The notes under the pieces were generated by a model. That model ran no database searches, was not told the DNA's origin, and worked only from the letters and a program-made list of their open reading frames with translations. Made by a program: the position numbers and the translations under genes. Below, in pieces: positions 22,269 to 34,735 of a stretch of DNA of 64,000 nucleotides. Each line of letters begins with the position of its first letter. The stretch's first letter is position 1. The stretch spans positions 52,125,215-52,189,214 of the forward strand of contig OW121743.1 of assembly GCA_933228675.1 (NCBI GenBank). The letters run 5' to 3'. The stretch is from Stomorhina lunata. Its lineage: Eukaryota > Arthropoda > Insecta > Diptera > Rhiniidae.

Positions 22269-23340
22269 ATTTTTGAGTTAAAACCATTTACTCTATCTCG
22301 ATTTTAACGAAGAAAACGGTTTAGCTCAAAATTTTTCAGCCATGTCGCAGAACTGAATTCCGTTCGGAAGTGGAATGAATTCCGTGTTTTGTTTCTGCAA
22401 AAAAAGTTTTCGGAATGAAACCACATTCTTTTTTTTTTAAACCAATTCCAAACAAAATATGCAATTTATTTCAATTCCGGTCGTAATTGAGTTCTGTGAA
22501 AAAAAATTTGTATGTATCAGGCAAGACGCAAATTCCATTCGAAATTAAAACCATTCCTTAGTTACATTTCGTTCGAAATGGTTATAGATTCCGAAAATTT
22601 TTAAACATATAAAACATTGCGATTTTTTCAATTGAAATCAATAATTTCATCTTCGTTTTAACAAGAAACACTGATTAATTGAAGAAATTTAAATATCGAA
22701 TAATTAAAGAAATATATACGAATTTAATTCAACTTTGAAAATAGTAAGTAGTTTTATTCCGATTTTTTTTCTGGATACTTTTTCTATAGAAGCAGACTAC
22801 GGAATTCAATTCCACTTTCGAACGGAATTTTCTGATTATATTTCAGAGCTTTCCAAAATTTCCAAATTTCAAAATTCTCTAAATATATCTTCAATGATTT
22901 TCGGAATTTGAAAAATTCTTTATTTCTTTATTTTTTTTTTGGATTTTCTGACAATATTTCAGAATTTTTCAATTACATTTTAAAAATAGAAAGTGATTTC
23001 ATTCCGAAAATCTTTTTATTGATAATTTTTCTATAGAAGCAAAATACGGAATTCAATTCCACTTCAGAACGGAATTTAGATCTGTGTCATGCCTATATAT
23101 TTTAGAATTGTCTGATTCTATGTTGGAAATGCCCAATTATCAATTTTTAATTGTATTTCAGAAGTTTCTAGTTATATCTTTATAGATTTTCAGGAATTTT
23201 TAATTATATTTCCGAGTTTTCTAACTATATTTTTAGAATTTCTAACTATATTTCAGAATTTTCGAATTACATTTCGGAGTTTCCTAATTATATTTCAAAA
23301 TTTGAAGAAAATTTATATAAATATTTCAAATATGGACCGA
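22269..23340. other. AT-rich stretch, no gene
   Basis: Contains repeated short phrases around GGAATTCAATTCCACTT (near 22800 and 23047; a relative near 22360) next to single TTTTTCTATAGAAGCA motifs. No coding frame. Confidence 0.4.
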
Positions 23341-23361
23341 TTTACACAAAGACATAATAGG

Positions 23362-23404
23362 CCCTATGCTCTGCTCCACTGGGAGTCAAGGATAACAGAA
23401 GAAG
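23362..23404 (+). mobile_element. 43-bp RTE-like LINE tail insertion with 8-bp TSD
   Basis: The same RTE terminal sequence (with a small internal CTGCT duplication) is flanked by ATAATAGG at 23354-23361 and 23405-23412. Confidence 0.7.
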
Positions 23405-23429
23405 ATAATAGGTTTCTAAGTTAATATAA

Positions 23430-23650
23430 ATAATTTCCGAAAGGTGGCGCCACTAAAAATAACTTAAAATTAATTAAAACGTAAACTGCGCATTTGATAA
23501 TGTTATGATCTTGAGAAAAGTTTTCCGATAGATGGCGTCACTTAAATTTATTTAAAATGAATTTGAACGTACACTATGTATTTGATTGTTTAGTGATCTT
23601 GAAGATTCAAAGTTGTTGCGACTTATTTTTATCAGATGGTGCCTCTGAGA
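23430..23650. repeat. Repeat family also present near 63 kb
   Basis: Two units of GATAGATGGCGTCACT..AATT..AACGTA..AC...GCATTTGAT..T.ATGATCTT; five related units lie at 63030-63575. Confidence 0.6.
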
Positions 23651-23745
23651 GGCGGGCGGGCCCTGCCAAAATTCTGAAATACATTTATAAAATCCTGAAA
23701 TATAATTGAAAAGTTTTGAAATCCAGTTGGAAATGGTATAGCTAA

Positions 23746-23748
<3 letters not shown>

Positions 23749-23776
<28 letters not shown>
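23749..23776. repeat. (TA)n microsatellite
   Basis: An uninterrupted run of about 14 TA units. Confidence 0.9.
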
Positions 23777-23782
<6 letters not shown>

Positions 23783-23974
23783 TTCCCCGACAACATTCCA
23801 ACAAGGGATACTTCTCTCAGACAATGAGCAGCATTCGATTCTATTTTTAGACTCATTGAAAGGGACCTACGTTTTAACTCTGGCTCCGAACGGCAAATGC
23901 ATTAGTAGAAAAGTTTTACGTAGCCATTATGAGGTGAAACCACTGCTTTTTTGAATTTTTTTTTTCAAGAGGGT

Positions 23975-24045
23975 CTGGTCGAGGATCGAACTTGGGACCT
24001 CTGCTATGCTAGGCAGACGACTAACCTGCTATACCACAGCGGTTC
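23975..24045 (-). repeat. tRNA-derived SINE-like fragment
   Basis: On the minus strand, CTGTGGTATAGCAGGTTAG (A-box-like) and AAGTTCGATCCTCG (B box) are spaced as in a tRNA. A diverged fragment of the same piece occurs at 51899-51943. Confidence 0.5.
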
Positions 24046-24754
24046 ATTGACAGGGACAAGCTCTGTCAAAATTCTGATATATAATTACAAAAGCCTGAAA
24101 TACAAGTGGAAAATTTTGAAATCTAATTGGAAATGGTATAGTTAACTTCAATATTAATCAAAATCTACATTAATGGTAGATCCTTTAAAAAATTCCAAAT
24201 TGCCTTTACCAACTCTAAATATCCTTGAACTTTTTCATTTGCTCCTTTTTCATTTTTTCATTTAAACCATAGCTTCATTCCGTTGATAACCTAACAGAGT
24301 TTGTATAATTGGTGCTGGTTGTAATTAAGTAATGAATTCATGTTAATTTGAAACTCCATACATAAGAACTTTTCAAAATTATACAAATTTTTTTTATTAA
24401 ACTTTCTATAAACAAATTTGTAAATTTATTATACTAAACTTGTATGTATTCTTTAAAAAAAGTAAAGATTTAATAATGAAATTATATTTTAAATTTAGTG
24501 GAAAACAAAATATGTAAAAGGATTTTTTTATTTAAATTATTACAAATATTATAAAGAAATATTTGCTTTAATTTCTAGTTTTAATTTAATGTGTGTATAT
24601 ATTTGTATATCATCATGTTTATATACGAAATACTTATGTCTACTAAAAAAAATAAATATTAAAAATATAATAAAAATAAAAATTTTGATTAATTATTTCA
24701 AAACATCTAAAACTCTTTCGCTATTGAGTTAAAAAATTTTCAAATAAAAAACTC
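24046..24754. other. AT-rich intergenic stretch
   Basis: 24046-24130 repeats text from 23660-23740 (CTGTCAAAATTCTGA..TATAATTA). The rest is very AT-rich, with no gene seen. Confidence 0.4.
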
Positions 24755-26930
24755 AAAAAAATCTTTTTTTGGTATAGAATTTAAAAGATTATAGAATTTC
24801 TTTATTTTGGTTCTAGCTATCATAGTTAACGAGAAAATCAAGTTTAAAGTTTTTATGAAAAAACTGAAAAACCAATAAATTTTTGGTAGAAAATATGAGT
24901 AATCACAGAATTTCATTATTTTGGCTCTTTAATCGCATAAAAATCAATTTTTGGTATAAAATATGAGTGATCACAGAATTTCATTATTTTGGCTCTAGCT
25001 ATCATAGTTAACGAGAAAATAAAGTTTAAAGTTTTCTTTATAAAAAAAAAACTGAAAAAGTCAATTTATGGTAGAAAATATGAGTAATCATAGAATTTCA
25101 TTATTTTGGCTCTTTAATCACATAAAAATCTATTTTTGGTATAAAATATGAGTGATCACAGAATTTTATTATTTTGGCTCTGGCTGTTACAGTTAACAAG
25201 AAAATCAAGTTTAAAGTTTAAAAAAAAAAAAAATAATTTTTGGTATAAAATTTGAGTGATCACAGAATTTCATGATTTTGGCTCTAGCTATCATAGTTAA
25301 CGAGAAAATAAAGTTTAAAGTTTTTGTTTATAAAAAAAACTGAAAAAGTCAATTTATGGTAGAAAATATGAGTAATCACAGAATTTCATTATTTTGGCTC
25401 TTTAATCGCATAAAAATCAATTTTTGGTATAAAATATGAGTGATCACAGAATTTTATTATTTTGGCTCTAGCTATCATAGTTAACGAGAAAATAAAGTTT
25501 AAAGTTTTTTTTTTATAAAAAAAAAACTGAAAAAGTCAATTTATGGTAGAAAATATGAGTAATCACAGAATTTCATTATTTTGGCTCTTTAATCTCATAA
25601 AAATCAATTTTTGGTATAAAATATGAGTGATCACAGAATTTCATTATTTTGGCTCTGGCTGTTATAGTTAACAAGAAAATCAAGTTTAAAGTTTTAAAAA
25701 AAAAAAAAATAATTTTTGGTATAAAATTTGAGTGATCACAGAATTTCATGATTTTGCTCTAGCTATCATAGTTAAAGAGAAAATCAAGTCTAAAGTTTTT
25801 TTTTTATAAAAAAACTTTAGCTCTAGCTAATGTTTTTTTTATGAAAAAACTGAAAAAAATCGATTTTCGGTATAAAATATGAGTGATCGCAGAATTTCGT
25901 TATTTTGGCTCTAGCTTTAAAATTTGTATAAAAAAAATTTAAAAAAAAAATCAATTTTTGGCATAAAATATGAGTGATCACAGAATTTCATTATTTTGGC
26001 TCTAGCTTTCATATTTATTAAAAATCAAAGGTTTTACTCTAGTGTATTGCACTAAGATCCTAATTTATTACAATTATTGTAATAAATAGTTTTTGATAAA
26101 ACCAAAAAATGTTGGTGGGCAAACCTAAAACTGAAAAATGTTTGTGTTTTTCTGTTCAGATGATATCTTCGCTTTATGTTGATAATTGTTGGACACTATA
26201 ATTCTTATTTATTCTGTCCCGGAAGAAACATATACAGGCATGTTCTGAATTCTACTTTGAAGTAAAATTTATTTGAAATCACTTCAATTTAAATGTTTGA
26301 TATACTTTGTACGTTTCATTTTTATTTACTTTTATCGAAAAAGAAGTATTTTGAAAGTACGTTAAATTTTTAAGGTGAAATTAAACCATTTTTTTACTTT
26401 TCAAAGTTAATTTTAATTGAAAAATAGAACAACAAACCACTACTTTTGTAGAACATCAGAAACAAAAAGTCAACTTTTTTAAACTTTATTTTACTTTCAA
26501 TCCAATACTTTTCTGGAACATCCCAGATAATGTGTGGTTTTCGCTATGTTTAGAATTAGGGATAATCCTCGTGAAATGATGGCCTAAGCAACCATCGAAA
26601 CGCGTCGAGGAAAGGTTTTCCCACTAACATTTTTGGCTTTATCAAAAAACTATTTATTACAATAATAAATAATTGTAATAAATTGGGATCTTAGTGCAAT
26701 ACACTACAGTAAAACTTTTTAATTAAAAATTTGAAATCAAAAAATTTTTGATGAACCTTTTAAAAAAATTAATTTTAGTATAAAATATGAGTGATCACAG
26801 AATTTCATTATTTTGGCTCTAGCTATCATAGTTAACGAGAAAATCAAGGTTAAAGTTTTTCATATAAAAAATTAAAAAAATATCCATTTTTTGGTATAAA
26901 ATGTGAGTGATCACAGAATTTCATTATTTT
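24755..26930. repeat. Second tandem array (about 105- and 185-bp units)
   Basis: The unit core is GGTATAAAATATGAGTGATCA, then CAGAATTTCATTATTTTGGC and TCTAGCTATCATAGTTAACG. Starts near 24952, 25137, 25240, 25425, 25610 and 25715 give alternating spacings of about 185 and 105 bp, so there is a higher-order pattern of two monomer types. A foldback element interrupts it at 26031-26715. Confidence 0.85.
26031..26715. mobile_element. 685-bp foldback element inside the second array
   Basis: The ends are inverted repeats of about 85 bp (GTTTTACTCTAGTGTATTGC and, at the right end, its near-complement). Each arm carries a TTATTACAAT hairpin; the right arm also has the 22-bp block shared with the satellite element at 3940-3961. 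Array units continue on both sides, so it inserted into, or was amplified with, the array. Confidence 0.8.
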
Positions 26931-28033
26931 GTAACTAATAATTTAGTCCCTATAATTAATTATACTTACGATTTTTAAAAAATTAAACAAATTTGAATTA
27001 CAATTTTATTTTTTTATAATTTTTTTATTTATATTAATTGTTTGTATTTTGTTTTATTTTATTGACCATTATAATACTTTACAAATTTGAATATTTTGCA
27101 CAAAATCTGAGTACATCAGACAATAGATTTATATATTCAATTACTCCAATAACGCAGTTAAATTTTACTTGCATTTAGAGTATATATTTAAAAATATTCA
27201 ATACAGTGATTTTTTTGTTATAGCAGAGTTGCATTTTTTTGTTAAATAAAGTAATTGATAGAGTTGTTCGTGTAAGAAACTGACCTGACCTCAACTGACC
27301 TGACCGACAGCTACAGATTTTATTTTTATGTTTATAAGAATTTTTATTTTCCGGTTGTGTTTTTTTTTTTTTTTTTGAGAAAAGTTCAATATTTTTTATA
27401 ATTCTTATATAATGTATTTTATGTTTTTATAAATATGTATATTTTGCTAAAGTTTTTAATATTATTTTGAATTTTTGTTTAAGATTAATATTGTATATTC
27501 TTAAATTTATTATAAGTATGGTTTCAAAATTGTTTTCATTTTGGTAATTTTATTTACATTTATTTCAAAATCAAAAAAAATCAATAAATTGTTCAGATGA
27601 GAAAGTTTTGAATTAGGTTTAGAGATCTTGTGTATAAATCTAAAAATTTCAAGTTCAAAACCATATCAAAATGTGGTTTGGTATTTCTTTAATATTTAAA
27701 TTGTTTTTGTCTATTTTTTTTTAATAATTTTCTGATTTCTGTTTGAAAGAAAGTTTTAGGAAATCAAGCCAATAATTCGAAATTCAGAAAATTTTCAAGA
27801 TGTGAAAAATTTTTTAATAATCAAAAATTTCATTTTTTTTAGTTCTATTTTATATTATATTTTAATTATATTTCAATATACATATATATTTTTTTAATTT
27901 CTTAATCTTCATTAAATATTGATTTTATCAAAAAAATGAAAGTAATATTTTCTTCTATTTGTTATTAATTTATAAGTGAAATAATATCCAATAATATTAT
28001 TATTTCATAATTTTCATATATAAATATTAAAGT
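26931..28033. other. Very AT-rich intergenic stretch
   Basis: No gene or clear repeat; only a small GACCTGACC repetition near 27283-27305. Confidence 0.4.
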
Positions 28034-28233
28034 GGGTCGTATTTTTCGCAAAATCCAAAAATATTCAAATTTTTAACATACAAATTGATTCCCAAACTTT
28101 GGTTCTGTTAAGCGGTCATATGCCCTGAAAATAAATCAATGAAATTTTGCACGCTCCCGATTGATAAATCGAAGCAACATAATTTCACTATTAAAAGTGA
28201 AAAAATTCAGAGAAAAACGCGAAAAAACGACCC
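28034..28233. mobile_element. 200-bp MITE-like element, TIR GGGTCGT
   Basis: GGGTCGTATTTTTCGC at the left and its near-complement (GCGAAAAAACGACCC) at the right. No target-site duplication is obvious. A possible relative with GGTCGTT ends lies at 33574-33717. Confidence 0.55.
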
Positions 28234-29268
28234 ATTTAAATCTTCTGTTTTACATTTTTCTCTAAATATTTGTTATTTTAAAAATATCTTGTTTTTTATT
28301 TGTAATTTACTATAAATTATTTAATTTATTTCAGTTATTAAAATTATTGTTGTTATTTTTTTTTGTTTGTTTTGTAATTCTAATTAAAAATTTTGTCTAA
28401 TTAAAGTAATTTTTTTTTGTTGTTTTGTAAAATTTTGTACTTTGTTTTGAAATTCATATTTTAACGATATGAAATATCCAAACAAATGCCAATCGTTCCC
28501 TTTTAGTCTGATGAAATAATGGCGTTCTGGTTATAGAGATAACAAACTTTTAATATTCAAACATTAAAAAGTTATCAAATATTTACAAAGAAATTGTACA
28601 GATAATTTATCTTCCATACTCTAATCACGAATAACTCGAAATTTGAAGAGAAGCGCAAAAAAAGAACATCTATCGATGTTCCTGTTATGGATGCACTCGA
28701 AAATAGTGGCCAACTTAAAACTGCAAAATATTGAGATTTGATCTTTTATGGGAGGTATGGTCAAATATGGGCCTATTCTAACAAAATTTGGTACAGAATT
28801 GCCTCAAATTCAATGGAGGACAAGTATAATCAAATCTAGTCAATATATTGACAGCCTATATTCAATAAGAAGAAATCTATTTAGAACTTTTGAATATTAT
28901 TATTTTGGATACTAAACAGTTTTCGGTCTCTCCTTAAAAATATTATATTTGGTGCATAGCCGGTATTGAATATAGGCTCTCGATGTGCATATTTTATCAG
29001 CATGTCCAGCTACAAGAAGCTTTTAATACCTAAGCCGATGTTGACTCCCTGATCATCCTTTTGACTACGGATAAGCAGTCGAACATGAGGCAACTGATGT
29101 CCCATATCTTCCCATCTTTATCTACTGGAAAATGTTTCACATGTTCTTTTTCATATTCTTCTTTGTTTATATTGGACCCGTATCTCAAAATGAGCTAATC
29201 GAATTGGATCAGTACACGAGTACAGGCTTATTGAGCTAGACTCTTTTTCAATAGCATATAAAGATATT
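28234..29268. other. Intergenic stretch with old interspersed repeats
   Basis: 28745-28830 (GGGAGGTATGGTCAAATATG) has a relative at 31660-31730. No gene is visible. Confidence 0.4.
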
Positions 29269-29499
29269 CAGGTATGTGATGGAAAACGATCGTTTTCAAA
29301 TCGATCGATTTCAGATATATTTTTGTGATAATTTTCGGTTATTTTCCCAAAAAATTCAAACCAAATGAAAGGTAAAATATCAGTCAAAAGGATTAAAGCC
29401 AAAAATTTAATTTTTTGGGGGAAATAACCGAAAATTAGCTAAAAAAAATATGTCTGAAATCGATCGATTTGAAAACGAAAAATGTCCATCACATACCTG
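29269..29499. mobile_element. 231-bp foldback MITE with about 80-bp TIRs
   Basis: The left arm starts CAGGTATGTGATGGA and includes TTTTCAAATCGATCGATTTC; the right arm is its near-complement over about 80 bp. ATT on both sides may be the target-site duplication. It splits a larger interspersed repeat. Confidence 0.8.
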
Positions 29500-29760
29500 A
29501 TTACACTCCATACATTTTTTCTATCAAATAAGAAATTAAAGTGAATAAAGACCATAAAACACATAAACGCACAAACAAACATAAATTTCATGAACACGTG
29601 TGTGTGCCTTAGCTTTCTTCCATTGACAATCGTCTCCATTAAATGATTCAGAATTTGAGTAAAAGTATATTCACTTTTTTATGGAGTTTTCAAAAAGACC
29701 ATAAGGCAAATCAATGTATTGAAGTGCAACTTCTTTATAGAGTCTTTGGTTGAACTATTC
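29500..29760. repeat. Reverse-orientation relative of the 9.0-9.6 kb repeat
   Basis: AAACACATAAACGCACAAAC and AGCTTTCTTCCATTG are the complement of text at 9490-9560. Confidence 0.55.
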
Positions 29761-30075
29761 TTCTATGAGAGAGCTCATATTTATATAATAAAAGCACTCA
29801 AAATTGACTCAAAAAAATATAACTGCAATTAAAAAAAAAACTTGACTTCAAAATTACCAACCCTTACTTATGGAATTTCTCCAAGGTATTTCTAAAGTTT
29901 ACCCTAACTCAGATGCCACTGTGTTCTCATAGTATTTAAACGATGCCGATGAATTTGGGAACCTTTATAGAAGAACTAAAAGTAAGTAGTTGAAATATGT
30001 AAAGATGATTTGTGCTGATATTTGTAACTCATAGAATTAGTCTAATATCCATTATTAGGTATATCGTTCAACTTA

Positions 30076-30204
30076 TGTGCTGTTTATATAACTAAAGTAA
30101 ATGACGATTGAGTAAAATTTAGATGTGTTTTATTATTGTAACAAAGACAAAATACATGTAAATTTCATTCAATCGTCAGCCGATTTAATTATATAAACCC
30201 CACA
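30076..30204. mobile_element. 129-bp near-palindromic MITE, TSD TTA (copy 2)
   Basis: Same length and sequence as 7382-7510 apart from scattered changes, with TTA on both flanks. Two insertions with TAA and TTA duplications support a TWA-specific transposase. Confidence 0.85.
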
Positions 30205-30345
30205 TTAAAATCACATTCTATGTCGTAACTTTAGAGATAATGAATTACAATTTGCCTCAAATATTTTCTTTGGTTCAATTTCAAATTTTTTGGTCCGTTA
30301 CAGCGACAAATTAATTTAAATTTAAATAAAATTGAGCATAGATAT

Positions 30346-31320
30346 ATGCTAGCCTTCCTATCAGAAAAATGGTGTTGTTCTATTCACCGTTTTGGCGAAG
30401 GTAAAGTTGTAGATTTGATATTTTTAAGGCGTTCGATAGAGTGTTTCATGGTGCAATTCTGTCAAAACTTATTGCTTTTGGTGTCGGTAATGATTTCTTT
30501 CGATTTATATCGAGTTTCCTCAGAGATCGCTCTATAAGAGTTGGGATATCATAAAACGAGTTATTATCAATTCAAGGTTACCGCAAGGCTTTGTTCTTGC
30601 TCCTACTCTTTTTCTTGTATTTATAAATGAACTTCTATGACAAACGTCCAATCTTATCTACACGTTTGAAGATATATACAGGTATACTAGGCTGTTAGTA
30701 TGCGTGGTGTAAATATTCAGGAATCGGAAGCTGTTGGACTTAACCGTTTTTTTAAGTGTCGAAGGAAGCATTCAAGTGGTTCCGTTTTTTTAGAACGGTG
30801 CGAGACATACATAATTCAATCCATCTAATCACCTTACTATAAAACCTATATCCAATCAAAAGTTGAATATAACTTTCATGTATGGGCCGGTGCTTCAAAG
30901 TCTATTTTGGAGTTTCTCGACCCTGTACAGAAAAGGGCGAAGGTGCTAATTGATGACAGTAGGGTAGCCAGCTGTATTGACACACTTGAGCATCGTCGTA
31001 ATGTGGGTTGTGTTTCACTGTTCTATCGATATTAAAATCGTATGTGTTCTAAAGAAATCAGACCCTTATTCCCGAAAACCGAACTTTTGCACGTAGTACT
31101 CGTATGTCCTCAATTACTCATCCATTTCTTGTCGATTGACCAGTGGATCGCACAACGCATTATAAAAAAAACCTCCCTCTTTAGCCGCACCATCCGTATG
31201 TGGAATAAACTTTCCTCAGAAATCTTTCCACTCATTTATGATATCAAAAAGTTTAAATTGAATGTTGACAAATACTACTCCCTCCTTCCTCTTTCCCACA
31301 ACCTTATTTCCTAGTTTCAT
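30346..31320 (+). pseudogene. Jockey/CR1-like LINE fragment (RT and C-terminus)
   Basis: Starts with HRFGEGKVVDL and continues through FDRV/FFRFISSFLRD-like text in shifted frames. The C-terminal segment reads YIQSKVEYNFHVWAG, LEFLDPVQKRAKVLIDD, LFSRTIRMWNKLSSEIFPL and FKLNVDKYYSLLP. It is the same family as 18010-18660 and has several stops and frameshifts. The end at about 31320 is followed by an A-rich tail. Confidence 0.8.
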
Positions 31321-34300
31321 TACAATGCAATGCATACGTAGGGGTCATCCCCTGAGTGTTGGTCAAATTATAAATAAAAAAAATAAAAAAAGCCCCCCTT
31401 CACCAATAATTACATAAATAAATTTGATTAAGATCGTACACATTTTTTTTCAAAATTTCGAGGTTTATGTCATCTCTGGCTGAGGGCCTGATATGGAAGC
31501 TAGGGTCAATTGTGAATCGATTATTACAAAATTTCGATTATCGGTTTATATTTACAAAATACTTATCTCTGCAAAAGTTTTAGTAAATCCATCATTTTTA
31601 GATTTATAAGCGTTTTTGTGCTCTTCTTGGTATTTAAAATAATTTTGGGACTGTGTCGTATATGGGAGGTATGGTCAAATATGGCACGATTCCTACAAAA
31701 TTAGGTACAGTGATTTCGGTTACCATTAGCAATAGTTATGTTGAATATTTTTTTAAATGTAATTCAATTTGTGGCTGTAAAGGGCAAAAAACTTTATTCG
31801 TAAAAGGCATCCCTATGGGAGGTACCCAAAATAGTAATTCGATTTTGACAAAAAAAAAACATAGGGATCATTCTTGAGCCAAAATAATGTTCTGTGCCAA
31901 ATTTCATTAAAATATCTTCAATGTTACGACCTGTACTTTGATAACAAAGCTTTCATGGATATCCAGTCAGCTAGCCGGACGGACATCGTTAAATCGACTC
32001 AGGTAGTGTTTCTGAGTCGATCGGTATACTAAAAGGTCGGTCTCAGATAAATATTTATATGCGTCACAAAACCCAATATACTCTTTCCTCCCAGGGTGGT
32101 GAGGGCTTTAAATTACGGCCAACTTATGGATCAGAGCAGATAAGATCAAATCTAGACTTTATCACTTGGATCTTGAAAAGTGAAAAGCTTTGACTGCAAG
32201 GGATAGAAGAGTAGAGACTCTTGGCTATTAAAGCAACAAAATCTCGATTAGAGCCTGTTAAAGCTACAAATTTGCCTATTTACGAACATAATTATTAAAG
32301 AGCTCATAGAGATAGAGCGTGCTGAAACGAGTAGGTAAGATTAGAAACCCTAGGATCAGCAAGTTCTGAGCAATGACAGAAGGGGTTGATGATTGTTTTT
32401 TCTACCGCAGTCATTACTCTGAATATTAATGGCTCGCTTGTATATTGCAACTCAACTTTAATTGTGTTGATAATTGTCGAAATGACAAAACGTATGGAAA
32501 CTAATAACCGATAACAGAACCTCAGTTGCCTTGTCAATTATTAATCATATTATTGACGGCAACAAGACTCAATTCTCTTTGCCAGTTGTAGGTTATTTCA
32601 GCAACCGGGTATTTGTAGTTGCTGTTAATTGTTTTTTTTTTTTTTTTTAAGAAAAAGGGAAAAATTAATTTTCATTGTCCTATGATAAGCAAATGTGAGC
32701 CATTTATACATCCGACAATGCCTGCAAACTTTATTTTAAAATAAAACAAATTTTTATTCTGTATTTTTCAATTTTTGGGACAACCCAAATTTCAAAATGT
32801 CCATGGGACTTCTGGAAACTTCGATCCGAAAAAAATCTTAAAGCAGCACTAAATTTTAAAAGTCTAAAATTTATTTTTTTTAATTTATATATAATGGCTG
32901 TTTGTTTACAATTTTTCTTCTTAGTTGCCAGTCACACTTTTCGATAACTTTCAGCAACTGTCATGTGTTGCCATATACAATACAATTTTTTTATTGGTTG
33001 TGTTGCCATTAGAAAAAGCAACCAAAATTCGGTTGCAATACACAATCGAGCCATAAGTCTCTTAACATTTAATCGTATAATGCAAATTCCTGTTAAGATA
33101 CCAAGACTGCAGAACGCTAACTATCTTAAGTTGATTAAGTTAGTCTTGAAACTGGTGGTCTAGTTGGTCTGAGCTGTAAGATCACCCTGCCAACGCCGTT
33201 TGTCATTATTAACCTTTTATTCCAAATTTATTTCAAACTATTTCCACCATTATTTATCAAACAAAGCACATTCTACCTTATTTCCTTCCAATTAATCATA
33301 ATTCCAATTGAACCTTTTCTCAAGCAAATTCTTTTCTTTAAACAAAAATTAAACATGCCAATTTTAGACTAATTTCTTTTATGATTTTCAATAAACTCAA
33401 CATCTAAACTTAGAATTATTCAAAATTATTTGTATAAAAAGTGAATTAATTTATGTAAAATATTTAAAAAAGTGTACACAAAAATATTTATCGAGATATT
33501 TTTGAAAATTTGTATTATGCTGGTGTATTATATTAATTAATACTTAAAACTAATATAAGTATAGAGTAGGATAGGTCGTTTCTTTAGTTGTCTCTTTGAT
33601 AGACTTCTTTATAATTTTCTTATATGGATGATTTTGCAAAACTTTGGTGTCTTTGTGTTGGTTCCTTACTTTCTTATATATAATTTTAGATCATAGAGAA
33701 AAGTAAGAGAACGACCCACCCTAATATTCAGTTTTACATAAATATTTTTAAGATTAATATTTTATCATATTTCAGTTGTATCTATGTTTTGTTGTTTTTT
33801 TTTGTTCTACAAATATTTTTATATTTTTAATTTATTTATAATTTTCTTATATTTTCATTTAACTAAATTATAGAAAATTATTTTGTATCTTAAAATAGTA
33901 AAAAAATTGCACATTATAATTATTTAATTATGTTTTTTTGTAATATATATATAAATAAATTTTATTATACATAGATTTTGTGTTTTATTAATTAAATAAT
34001 ATTTTCTTTTTAAATTTATATAAATATTTTTGTTTAAAATTAAAGTTATTTTTTTTGTTTTTGGTAAAAATTAAATATAATAAGAAAAAATTGGCACAAT
34101 TTTTTTTTATAATTTTTGAGAAATTAAATATTAAAATAAATTATTTTTAGTGTTAAATTTATTTTTTTATTTTTTGGAATTTATTTAATTTATTTTTTAT
34201 TTTAGCCGCAAAAACTTTCCAAAAATATTGAAATTTTGTAGTAATTATTTTTGTTAATTTTCATAGATTTTGTACTACTAATCATCTAATAATATTATTT

Positions 34301-34735
34301 AACAACATTGAAGTTTTTTCAATTAAATCTATTAATTAATTTATTTAAAATTATAATTAACAGTTTCTAAAATTATTATATTGCAAGAAATTTTAAAATT
34401 ATATTTTGTTGTTGTTTTACTTAATTTTTAATTAAATTTGAATAAAAAAAAATCATTTTTGAAACTTAATAATTTTCAATAGAAAAATAAAACATTATTT
34501 TAAAAAAGGCTAACTCCAAAAATTTTTAATTGTTTAAAATTATAATTGAGATATAGGCAACAAAACATATCCAGCCCTGCATATAATTCAATAATTTTTT
34601 AAAAATTTTTGTTAAATTCAAAAGTCAATTTATACTAAATTTTAGTAATTCACACATTAAGTCCAACACATGAGTCCCCATTTCATTTCTACATTCTAGT
34701 TAACGGCACATAGTATTACCTAATTTTAACTCGAG
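31321..34735. other. Intergenic stretch, no gene
   Basis: 31490-32060 contains interspersed-repeat text ending in GGACGGACATCGTTAAATCG and GAGTCGATCGGTATACT, a common dipteran repeat end. The remainder, especially 33200-34700, is extremely AT-rich and shows nothing I can name. Confidence 0.4.
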
